This document shows positions 21,933 to 32,868 of a DNA stretch of 64,000 nt, piece by piece (position 1 is the stretch's first letter; every line of letters begins with the position of its first letter). The stretch is taken from contig JASANG010003005.1 of assembly GCA_030248215.1 (NCBI GenBank), positions 1-64,000 of the forward strand, in the 5' to 3' direction. The translations under genes and the position numbers were made by a program. Source of the stretch: Enoplolaimus lenunculus (taxonomy: Eukaryota; Nematoda; Enoplea; Enoplida; Thoracostomopsidae). Under the pieces are notes generated by a model. It ran no database searches and was not told the DNA's origin. It saw nothing but the letters and a program-made list of their open reading frames with translations.

Positions 21933-22625
21933 TAGAATGCAATCGGAATTCCGGTTACGGTTCTCGCATTTTTTCACCTTTAATACCTGCAAGCAGGGTG
22001 CAACCGGAATTCCGGTTCCGGCATTTTTTCACCTTCCGGTTCCGGTAAATCTTTACCGGATTTAAAAATTCTGGTGTTATAATTTGGCCGTTTTCTTAAC
22101 TTTGCTAATTTTTAAGAATCTCTTTTGAAAGCCACTTGTACTCCAAATATAAGCCAATGATGGTGGATTTCACTTCAGTCGACGACGAAAATCTAAAATA
22201 CAACAAATAAAATAAATACCTATGTTCGACTAAGGTTATATATTTCACAAATAATAGAGCAAAAAATAAGAATAAAATGAAATTTTTGGTGAAATGCATT
22301 TTTCACTTTCCGGTTCCGTTTCCGGTTCCGGTAAAATTTTCAAATTCCGGTTCCGGTAAATTGTAATTCCGGTTGCACCCTGCCTGCAAGGTACCTGCAA
22401 CTAGGGTTATTTCACCAATAATATTGCAAAAATATAATTAAAATGAATTTGTCGGTGGCATGTATTTTTCGTTTTCTGGTTCCGTTTCCTGTAATTTTTT
22501 CAAATTTCGGTTCCGGTGCAATAATATATATTGCAAAAATAAAATTAAAATGAATTTGTCGGTGGCATGTATTTTTCATTTTCTGGTTCCGTTTCCTGTA
22601 TTTTTTCAAATTTCGGTTCCTTCGT
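21933..22625 (-). mobile_element. older family A relative (A'), split by copy 4
   Basis: 21933-21985 and 22383-22625 are the two sides of a diverged family A element, with TTTCACCAATAATATTGC and GGTGGCATGTATTTTT motifs shared with 26450-26821. The right side has an internal direct duplication of about 115 bp. The whole ends roughly 100 bp before the VRK1 start codon. Confidence 0.7.
21994..22382 (-). mobile_element. Family A hAT-like MITE, copy 4
   Basis: Complete element with the perfect 8-bp duplication CCTGCAAG (21986-21993 and 22383-22390), inserted in the older A' relative. Confidence 0.93.
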
Positions 22626-22721
22626 ATGTCACAGTATCGATACAAATTGTATTTATAGGTGCCGAATAAATTATTGGTCAAATTCGTAATATATACGTCA
22701 TCTGAGCGTCTCAGTTTGGGC

Positions 22722-25700
22722 ATGCCACCCAAAAAAGCAGCTGCTCCGAGACAGCCAAAAGCGCACCACAAAGGAAAGGCAGTCGGCAGCGGGACAATTT
22801 TAAAAGATTTTACAAAGCAGGAATGGATTGTCGGGCAACAATTTGCTTCTGGTGGATTTGGGTTGATTTATTATGCAAGCAAGGTAACGTATTGTAAGCA
22901 TGTGTGACATGCTGGTCCGCTGTGTTCGCACATGTAATATAGTGCAGCTGTTCCTGTTCCTGCTTTCAAAGATGCAGGAACCGTAATTTTTACGGTTGTG
23001 TGTCAAATTACTAATAATCATTTAAATATTGGAAACTTTGTCTTTGAAAAATTGTTGTTTCGAATTGAGTGTTTTTGTAATTAGCTCAATTTTTGGTATG
23101 TTTTCGCAAAATTTAATGATGAAATAGCTAAAAATAACGAACTGGCAAGTTTGCTAAAAAGTCCAACAGGAATTCTTCGATGAAAACTTTTAAATTCCGG
23201 TTCCTGTTCCGGTTCCTGCAAAGAAATTTATTTCCTGTTTCTGTTCCGGTTACATTTAGTTCCTGCTAGTACTCTCATATGTATGCTAGCCGGCAGCATA
23301 GCGTCGGCATATACTTATATAGTTGACGATAAAAGACGTTGGAGATGCGGGCTACATGTAACATGGTTCAGTGGTAACAGCGTCTGCCTGACACGCAGAA
23401 AATGACTAGTTCGAAACCGTCTTAACCCGCTTTTCCAGCTGCTTACTTAAAAGGACTGAAGTCCCTGTTTCTAGTTCCTACTTAGACTGACATGGGGGCT
23501 ACGCCGTAAGCGCAATCGTGAATTGCCGCGTTGTGAACACGGAATCCACGCCAGTTGCACATTCATTATACTGCAGTGCACTGTATGTATGCTAACCGGC
23601 AGCATACGATCGACATATATAGTCGACGATAAAAGTAGTTGGAGAGACGGGCAATGAAACGCAGTGATAACAACGACTGTCTGACATGCAGAAGGTCAGA
23701 GTTCGAAACCACCCGTTACCCGCTTTTACAGTTGCTTATTCAAAAGGTCTGAAGTTTCGGTTCCTACCTAGATTGACACGTATAAATGATGTAAATTGGT
23801 GACTAGGTGCGTGAAACCGGATATCGGGCTTTGGCATTATTGCAGATACCAAAAATGCCGCTGCCGAAGCAGGATAAGTGCGGCTTAAGATTGTTTAAGC
23901 TTGCGCTTTGGAATAGGAGCTGGCTGAGATACTGTTACGCCCCTAAAATAACATTTATTCGAAGCGAATTCTGATTCCGATTGCACAATCAATCGGAATC
24001 GGAATTTTGATATTTTATTTTTAATCCTTTAATCCTTTGCTGTTTGCCAACAGATACTTTAAATCAATATTATATTTGTCAATACAAATTTTCCGTACAG
24101 TCACAAAATTTTTAGTTCAGATTCCGATTACCTGGCTTCTCCACAGCTTGAAAATTTCCGCCGGGGTTCCTGGGGGCCCCCGGGAGTTTCCTGGGGGGCA
24201 GCTAATTTTGCTGGAGGGCAGTTTTCTTGCCCCCCCCAGATGATTTGGGAGGCCCTGGAGGGCAGGCTCAAAATTTTGCAAGCCGACTTTTTGGACCATT
24301 TTTTATTCTAGATCGTGTTTCCAACTCAACTGAAGATTACTCATCGCTCAACATGACAAAAATTCCCCGCAAACGCTAATAACAATAATTTTAACTAATA
24401 TTACTGACAACTTTACCAGAAGTTGAAAGAAGCACAATTATATAAAATATAGATAATCTATAATTGAAACTGTGATTAACATATTTTATATATTAGTCCC
24501 AGCTTCAGTTTATCATATGGGTCAGGCGTGTTTTAACATTGAAAATTTTTGGCTTTGGAAAGTCCTGGGGGCCTCCAGCAAAAAATTTGCTGGGGGCGGC
24601 CGAAAATTCGCCGGGGGGCCTTTCCTGGGGGCGGCAAAATTTCCGCCGGGGGGAAAATGAAAATTTCGAGAAAAGTGCTGGCACCCCCCGCCCCGCTGTG
24701 GAGAAGCCAGATTACAATTCCGGTATAAATTTGCTATTCCCATTCGTTTCCGGAAAAATCCAGTTCCGCTTTGCACCCTGTCTTTACAATACATTTATGA
24801 CCGAAAAAATGCAAAAGTAACTCCGTTAGTTTCATGGCAGTTGGCATTAATATAAGTGATTGTTCCAATTTTCTGAAGTTTTCTAAAAACATCCGGAATA
24901 TTAAAATACCGGAGTTGGATGTATTGCTATCCCTAATTTTGTGATGAAACATCTAGGAAATTATCATTTATAGGGATGTGCTCATACCAAAATGTTTGTA
25001 GATGTTAGTACCGATGCCGATTTTATGTTCATTCCAGAGTGCATTTCCATTCCATTGCACCCTTGCCGATTCCTATTATAATACACTATGCTTAAACAAC
25101 AAATAGGATAGAACCATTATAAATGTGAAGACTTAAACCTTAACAGTCATAAAAATTATTAGTTTAAGAGAATGGTTCATTTCAATTAATTTTATCATAC
25201 GAAAATGATAGCATTACAATTCACAGTTAAGTGTGAACTTCGATGATTGACTTATACGTATATACGTACGTACGCATTGCACAAATATTTGTCATTGTTT
25301 AAGAAAGAAGGTAATTGTGATGGCAGTGCTCGTCGTCAAAAAGAAAAGAATGATTTTGTCGTCAAAATGGAACCCTACAGTAATGGACCATTGTTTACTG
25401 AGATTCACGTGTATCAAAGAATTGCTCGGAAACAAATGATCGACGACTGGATGCACAGCCGAAGTATGTTTTAGACAACACTCTCTGCGAATCAGCACAA
25501 CAAACTAGCTGTGGCTCGGAGAGCGCAGTAGAACACGGCCATGCTTATATAACTGGATTTACAAAGGCAGGATATACATAGTCTGGTTTCGAAATTTGGT
25601 ACGGATAAGATGTATAGTGATGTTCCGCTATGCCTATACCAATGATGATTTTTATTATTTAATATTGGCGTGCAGATGCCAATTTTAATATATAATGCTT

Positions 25701-28700
25701 AAAGAACCGCCAGGACTATATTCATCATTGTGCGACCGGATATGCGGGCCGGTTTAATAGTCAGCAGAAAACTGATATCCGTATGCGGTCTGGGTATCTG
25801 TTATAAGCGTATTGGATATTCACGGCGATGGTTCCGCCTTTACGCAAGGCAGAAAGTTCAGATTTTGATATGCTGAAGTAAAAACGAAAAGTTCAAGCTA
25901 TTAACCATTGATTCTAGTTACTTGAATATATGCTTCTGCGCCGCTTAAATTCTTCAAACTCCACAATTTTAGATGCTATATCCAAGGTAAAGTTGCCCCA
26001 GGGAGCTTGTACCAATCGGTACCATAACTATATCAAAATGAGCTATGATATACGTACGTAATATTTATTAGGGATGTGCCGATTAATCGGCATCGGTAAT
26101 AATCGGCACTTTTCAAGAGTATCGCCATTGGCACTGCAAAAAGTTGCCGATTTATTGCCGATACTTATTGCATATAACAGTCCGTTGGAATGCTATCCGT
26201 TTCATTTTTGGGCGCATATCAGTGTGTCTGGTCAGGAAAACTGTTATTTCTCGCGTTTGTGTTTGAAAAATTAATTGAAATGAACCATTTTTAAAAACTT
26301 ATAATCGTTTATGATGGTTAGAGCTTAAGTCTTCACATGATGAAATGCAGTATATATCCTTTTTAAGCATGGTGCACTAAAGTTGGAATCGGTATCGGTT
26401 CGGCATCGGTGAAAAGTTTGGTATCGGCACATCCCTAATATATGATGGCAAGGGTGCAACCGGAATTCTGGTTCAGACATTTCTTTACCTTCCGGTTCCT
26501 GTAAATTTTTACCAGAATTGAAAATTCCGGTATTAAAATTTGGTTTTGAAATAAAGATATTTTGATATAAAATGACGATAAAAATTAAGTAGATTTCAAT
26601 AAACCATCGACGGTATAGTTCGCTTACGTGGATTATGAAAATCTGAAATAAAGCCGAAAAAGTGAATACCTATCTCCAACTAGCGTTATTTCACCAATAA
26701 TATTGCAAAAAAGAACATTAAAATGAATTTTTCGGTGACATGTATTTTTATTTTCTGGTTCCGTTTCCGGTAATTTTTCCAAATTCCGGTTCGGGTAAAT
26801 TGTAATTCCGGTTGCACCCTGCCTGCTTGCTATGAACACAAACACCTAGTATTAATGCACAAAATATACGCTTCGGAGTTTCGCCAAGCGTTTTATATGT
26901 CCGTCCGTCCGAAAAGAATCTCAGGAACCGCTGAACCGGTTTTGATAAACCTTTTTGTTTGAAAGCTTTTTATCATAGAGCGTTCACCTCGCATTGGGAT
27001 TTTAAAACTTTACGCCGGTTATGAGCTACTGGCTAATTTGCATAATTGAATAAGCCTAAACTAGTACTTTTTACTGTATTACTATTTTTAGAGTTACAAG
27101 CAATCCAATTTCATCACCAAAGGGTTTCTGGGAACGAAAAATCAGAATAAAATCTTTATAAACCTCCAAAACTGATAATTGAATTGAAAATTTGCATATT
27201 AGCTTAATTAGTTAAGCCTAATTTAGGACTTTTTAAATTATTTCACAAGTATGTCCATGCTTCGCTCAATGTTATTTAGTTGTACTACGACTGGTTATGC
27301 TCGATAACGGTCAAAAATTGGCCTAGACCAAACAGTCTCGGTTGTCGGGTCTCGGTCTGTAACCGAGATCGCACATCCCTGTTTCCAATTTACCGGAGCC
27401 GTCATTAGAAGAAATTACTGAAAACGGAACAGTAACCGGAAAATTAAAAATACATGCCACCGAAAAGTTCATTTTAATTTTAATTTTTGCAATACTATTA
27501 GTGAAATAACTTTGGTTGCAGGTAGGTATTCACTTTAACTGCTGTATTTTAGATTTTCATAATCCGCAGAAGCGCACTGTACTTTCGATGATTTATTTTC
27601 TGTGATTGTCAAGGTTTATATACTATACGAATGAAACCTATACCAGGCAGGGTGCAACCGGAATTCCGGTTCCGGCATTTTTTCACCTTCCGGTTCCGGT
27701 AAATTTTTACCGGATTTAAAAATTCCGGTGTTATAATTTGGCCGTTTTCTTAACTTTGCTAATTTTTAAGAATCTCTTTTGAAAGCCACTTGTACTCCAA
27801 ATATAAGCCAATGATGGTGGATTTCACTTCAGTCTACGACGAAAATCTAAAATACAACAAATACAATAAATACCTATGTTCGACTAAGGTTATTTCACAA
27901 ATAATAGAGCAAAAATAAGAATAAAATGAAATTTTTGGTGAAATGCATTTTTCACTTTCCGGTTCCGTTTCCGGTTCCGGTAAAATTTTCAAATTCCGGT
28001 TCCGGTAAATTGTAATTCCGGTTGCACCCTGATACCAGGGTTCCATCGGAATTCCGATTCCGGCAAAAGTTGACTTCCGATTCCGGCTGACTGCTGTTCC
28101 GATTATTCCGTTGGTTTTTTCTTAGTAAATATTCCGAGTTTTTACGTGTATTCCGTCAGATATATAAACAATTTTTACTGAAACTGCGAACAGTAACGGA
28201 AACAGGCGTGATGCAACAAAAGTTAAAAGTTATACACCTTTAACTTTTTATTAGAATTACTAAAACTTGATTCGGATTCCGACTCCGGTTTCGACAGAAA
28301 AATTTGATTCCGTTTCCGATAAAATCTAGTTCCGGTAGGAACCCTGCTGTTAACTAATTTGCATATTTGCTTATTGGTTATGCCTAAATTGTGACTCTTT
28401 AAGTTATTTCACTAATTATCAGGGTTACAAACGGTCTAATTTCAGCAATAAAGGGTTTTTGGGTGCGAGAAATCTGAATAAACGGTCTAGAAACCTTGAT
28501 AACCGATTATTTAATTGTTAGCTAATACCTAATTTGCATATTTGCTTAATTTATAAGCATAAATTAAGATGTTTTGCAATATTTCACTAATTATTACGGT
28601 TCTGAAGAGTTTTTGGGTGCGAGGCGAGGAATTTGAATAAATTGTTTACAACCCTGCAAAACTGATAAATGAGTAGTTAGCTAATAACTAATTTGCATAT

Positions 28701-31700
28701 TAGCTTAATTGCATGAGTGTGTTCAAGCTTCGCTCAATGTGCAGTCTCACTTCGACTGGTAAAAATATAGTCAGACAGGTAATATGGCATTGCGACAGAT
28801 TTCCACCGAATCCAGTTCCGGTTTTATCGAATTTTAATTCCTATTGAAACTCTGACGTCTGTGCAAATAGCGTATTTATCGCGCTGGTTCTACCGATTAA
28901 TTAAATGGGTGTTAAGTTCTGTAATGTTATCTCAGTGCAAAGGGCTTTTGATTAAGTTTGTAATCTAAATCTGTTTACAGAAATGAAATTCCTCGGCGTT
29001 CCACCGTTCATAAGCTCTGGAATGCATCTGGATAAAGGGTTCAAGCTGCGCTTTTTGGTCATGCCAAAATACGGTTCGGATCTGGAAAGTGTACGCATCA
29101 AAAAGTTTGCTCCGGACAATGTGTTTCCAGCTAAAGCAACATTCAAGCTTGCTATTACGTGCCTCGATATTTTGGAGTACATAAATGGTCATAACTATGT
29201 ACACGCAGATCTTAAGGTTCAAAGTGTTGTATATACTTTTATTGATAAGATTGTGTGTCCAGATGAGTTACCGTTTTTGATTAAAAATAGCGTTCCGCGA
29301 ATACGTATTTGGCGAGATGCGTAGCACTAATTTTTCACAACTACAAATATATCAGGGTTCAGCCGGAATTTCTGCAAAAATTCAATTCCTAATCAATGCA
29401 TGCAAAGATGCAGGAACCGGAATTTTTACCTTTTTGTGGTAAATTATACATAAGAACCTAAATATTGAAAACTTTGTCTTTAACAAGTATATTATTTCGA
29501 AACTGAGTGTTTTTGTAATTACTTCAGTTTTGTTAATCATATGAACACGATAGTGTTCATATATATAATTCGCGCATCTCAAGCGCGTATTTTCAGTTTA
29601 GTTAGCATGTTGGTGCTCAAGTAATATCAGACCGCTATCGTTTAAATTTTGTACATTGGTATCCTGGTACGTAGGGAATATTTGTGCCAAAGGATTTGGC
29701 AAACCAATGTGGTCTTCAATAGTTACGGTCAAAAAACTCCTTACTGAAAGTGCACGAAATTTTTCATTTTGGTTCGTTGATTTCACCCCAACGGTTGGTG
29801 TCACCCCAACGGTTGCTTTCACCCCAACGGTTGCTTTCACCCCAACGGTTGGTTTCACCCCAACATTCGGTTTCACCCCAACGGCTGGTTTCACCCCAAC
29901 GGTTGGTTTCACCACAACGGTTGGTTTCACGCCAACGGTTGGTTTCACCCCAACGGTTGGTTTCACCCCAACGGTCGGTTTCAACCCAACGGTTGGTATC
30001 ACCCCAACGGTTGGCTTCACCCCAACGGTTGGTTTCACACCAACGGTTGGTTTCACCCCAACGGTTGGTTTCACCCCAACGGTTGCTTTCACCCCAACGG
30101 TTGGTTTCACCCCAACGGTTGGTATCACCCCAACGGTTGCTTTCACCCCAACGGTTGGTTTCACCCCAACAGTCGGTTTCACCCCAACAGTCGGTTTCAC
30201 CCCAACGGTTGGTTTCACCCCAACGGTTGGTTTCACCCCAACGGTTGGTATCACCCCAACGGTTGGTATGACCCCAACGGTTGGTTTCACCCCAACGGTT
30301 GGTATCACCCCAACGGTTGGTATGACCCCAACGGTTGGTTTCACCCCAACGGTTGGTTTCACCCCAACGGTTGGTTTCACCCCAACAGTCGGTTTCACCC
30401 CAACAGTCGGTGTCACCCCAACAGTCGGTTTCACCCCAACAGTCGGTTTCACCCCAACGGCTGGTTTCACCCCAACGGTTGGTTTCACCCCAACGGTTGG
30501 TTTCACCTCAACGGTTGGTTTCGCCCCAACAGTTGGTTTTACCCCAACGGTTGGTTTTGCCCCAATGGTTGGTTTAACCCCAACGGTCGGTTTTACCGCA
30601 ACGGTTGGTTTCAGCCAAACGGTTGGTTTCACCCAAACGGTTGGTTTCACCCCAACAGTCGGTTTCACCCCAACGGTTGGTTTCACCCCAACGGTTGGTT
30701 TCACCCCAACGGTCGGTTTCATCCCAACGGTCGGTTTCACTCCAACGGTCGGTTTCACTCCAACGGTTGGTTTCACCCCACAGTTGGTTTCACTGCAACT
30801 GATAGTTTTACCCCAGCGGTTAATTTTGCCCCGAGGTTAGTTTCACCCCAACGGTCGGTTTCAGCACAAGGGTTGGTTTCACACAAACGGTTAGCTTCAT
30901 CGCAACGGACGATGTCCCCCCATCGTTTGCTTCGCCCAACTCTTGGTTTCATACAAATACTTTGATTAGGCGCTTGTTGCCATGACAATAGTTTCTTTCA
31001 ACCAAGCGATCTATTTAAACTCAGTATTTAGTTTAATCGGTCCTGTCATTTTTCATAACCTGGATTGGTGGATTAAAGCAGCAGCTTGGTAAAGCGGTTG
31101 AAACTAGAAAAAATGCTCAGCACTTGAGCAGCAAGGGATATGTTTCATATTCCTATTAAAAGGATGGTAAACTAGATCAGCACATTCGCTTGATGTAACC
31201 TGGAAAAGTATTAAGAAACAATAGCGTCCAAAATCATGTTAACTATTAATTTTTCTGAAACATATTGCGGACAGCAAAATTTCTGTAATTTTCTTTTTGT
31301 AAGAAACAGATGCTTTTCTTGAATGCAAAGCGAAATAATTTCTGAAATGCAGACAGATTTAGCTTGGAATCCATAAATGTATATTGAAGTTCTCTACAAT
31401 AACGCATTAAATTTACCCATGGCTTTGTATTACCATAGTTAATTGAATTTCATAAGAGCATTGTGTGGCGACATAATGGCTGTGTTAGTCCTGATGACCA
31501 ATTTTGTTAGATACTTTCTTAAACAGACGTCACAAAACGAATCGTAATTGATAATTTAAAAAAGCTCCACTTATAAGTGACTTTGAGTTTACTCGATTTT
31601 TGACCTTAGTGACAAATTCTATAAATGCGCATTTCCCACCCAAGTTATCTGTTTCACTGCATAGTCACGACTATAGAAGCTCACAAATCGCATCGTATTC

Positions 31701-32868
31701 TGGCAACATTGATTAATGTGGCAAAATCAAAGAGCGGTATACCTCAGCCATGTCTCTGCAACCCTAAGAAATTTCTGAAAATTCCCAACAAATCCTGTCA
31801 AAAAGTTTAAAGTTAGAAATAGATTTGCTGTCCGCAAGATGTTTCAGAAAAATTAATAGTTAACATGATTTTGGACGCTATTGTTTCTTAATACTTTTCC
31901 AGGTTACATCAAGCGAATGTGTTGATCTAGTTTACCATACTTTTAATAGGAATATGAAACATATCCCTTGCTAGTACTATTAGGTTACTCACAATTTTGA
32001 AAATTTTCTTTAGTCATTTGTTCGTTATTTCTCTAAAAAGTCCAGCTGTAATAGGTGATAATGATTATTTCAAATTCCTGTTCCTGTTTTGGTTCCTGCA
32101 AAAAATTCGTTGCCTGTTCCGGTAAAACTTAGTTCCTGTTGGAACCCTGTATACTGCTTTTATAGTCCACTATACGTGTCGACCGTATGCTGCCGGTAAG
32201 CATACTATGTAGCGCAATGCATTTGCATAAATTTTTCCGGTTTTGTAGCAAATTATAAGGAAACAGCTTAAAATTAAAGTTACGTCTCGAAATTTTTAAT
32301 TGCGTTATAGTCAATATAGCAAATTTTTCGTAATACAATATATTTGCAATTTACTGTCCGGTTATTATTCCTGTTCCGGCAAAAATGTATAAAACATCAT
32401 CGAAAACTGACCTTAACCGGATAATAAATTGCACATATTATATTTCAATAAAAAGAACATAACGCTAATTCAGCATAAATTTGATACATGTACTTACGTA
32501 ATTTTATTGTTTCCATGTTTTTCTTTCTGTAGGCTGAAAATTTATTGCTTGATAAGAACGATGCGGAACACCTGAATTTATCACATTGTTATTTGGTCGA
32601 TTTTGGACTTTCTCGGCGTGTTGATCCACATGCGCCGTTAATATACAAAGAAGATCCACGAAAAGCTCATGATGGTACTACCATATTCACAAGTCTTGAC
32701 GCTCATCGAGGAGCACCAATTACCTATCGTACGGACATCGAAGTACTTGCTTACAATATTCTCTATTGGTTAACTGGGACTCTACCGTGGCGTCATTTGT
32801 TTGAAGACCCCGTTGGAGTTCAAGTTTCAAAAGAAAGTTTCCGTAGCAGTTTAAACACTTCGGTCAAG
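22722..32868 (+). CDS. VRK1: VRK1 exons 1-4: kinase domain
   Basis: Exon 1 starts at the ATG at 22722 (MPPKKAAAPRQPKAHHKGKA) and ends at GCAAGCAAG|GTAACG. Exon 2 (25304-25463) carries the ATP lysine and MEPYSNGPLFTEIHVYQR. Exon 3 (28981-29216) runs from KMKFLGVPPFISSG to HADLK. Exon 4 (32533-32868) holds AENLLL, DFGL, the activation segment and the C-lobe to NTSVK. The exon 2 start was chosen at the only AG in a run of three (AAG/AAAG/AAG) that keeps frame. Confidence 0.92.

Larger units (their letters stand above)
29353..32151 (+). mobile_element. Family G MITE split by 2.4 kb of other repeats
   Basis: The left part (29353 to about 29560, CAGGGTTCAGCCGGAATTTC ... AAAACTTTGTCTT) and right part (about 31985-32151, CTAAAAAGTCCAGC ... 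GGAACCCTG) align to the two halves of the intact copy at 49374-49809. The missing piece would be under 100 bp. The gap is filled by repeat R, the minisatellite and a foldback. Confidence 0.7.

Noticed and set aside
29598-30840. Two near-400-codon open frames on opposite strands as a repeat-protein gene
   Set aside because: Both are direct results of an 18-bp unit without stops. There is no conserved flank, the array sits inside an intron, and both strands are open equally.
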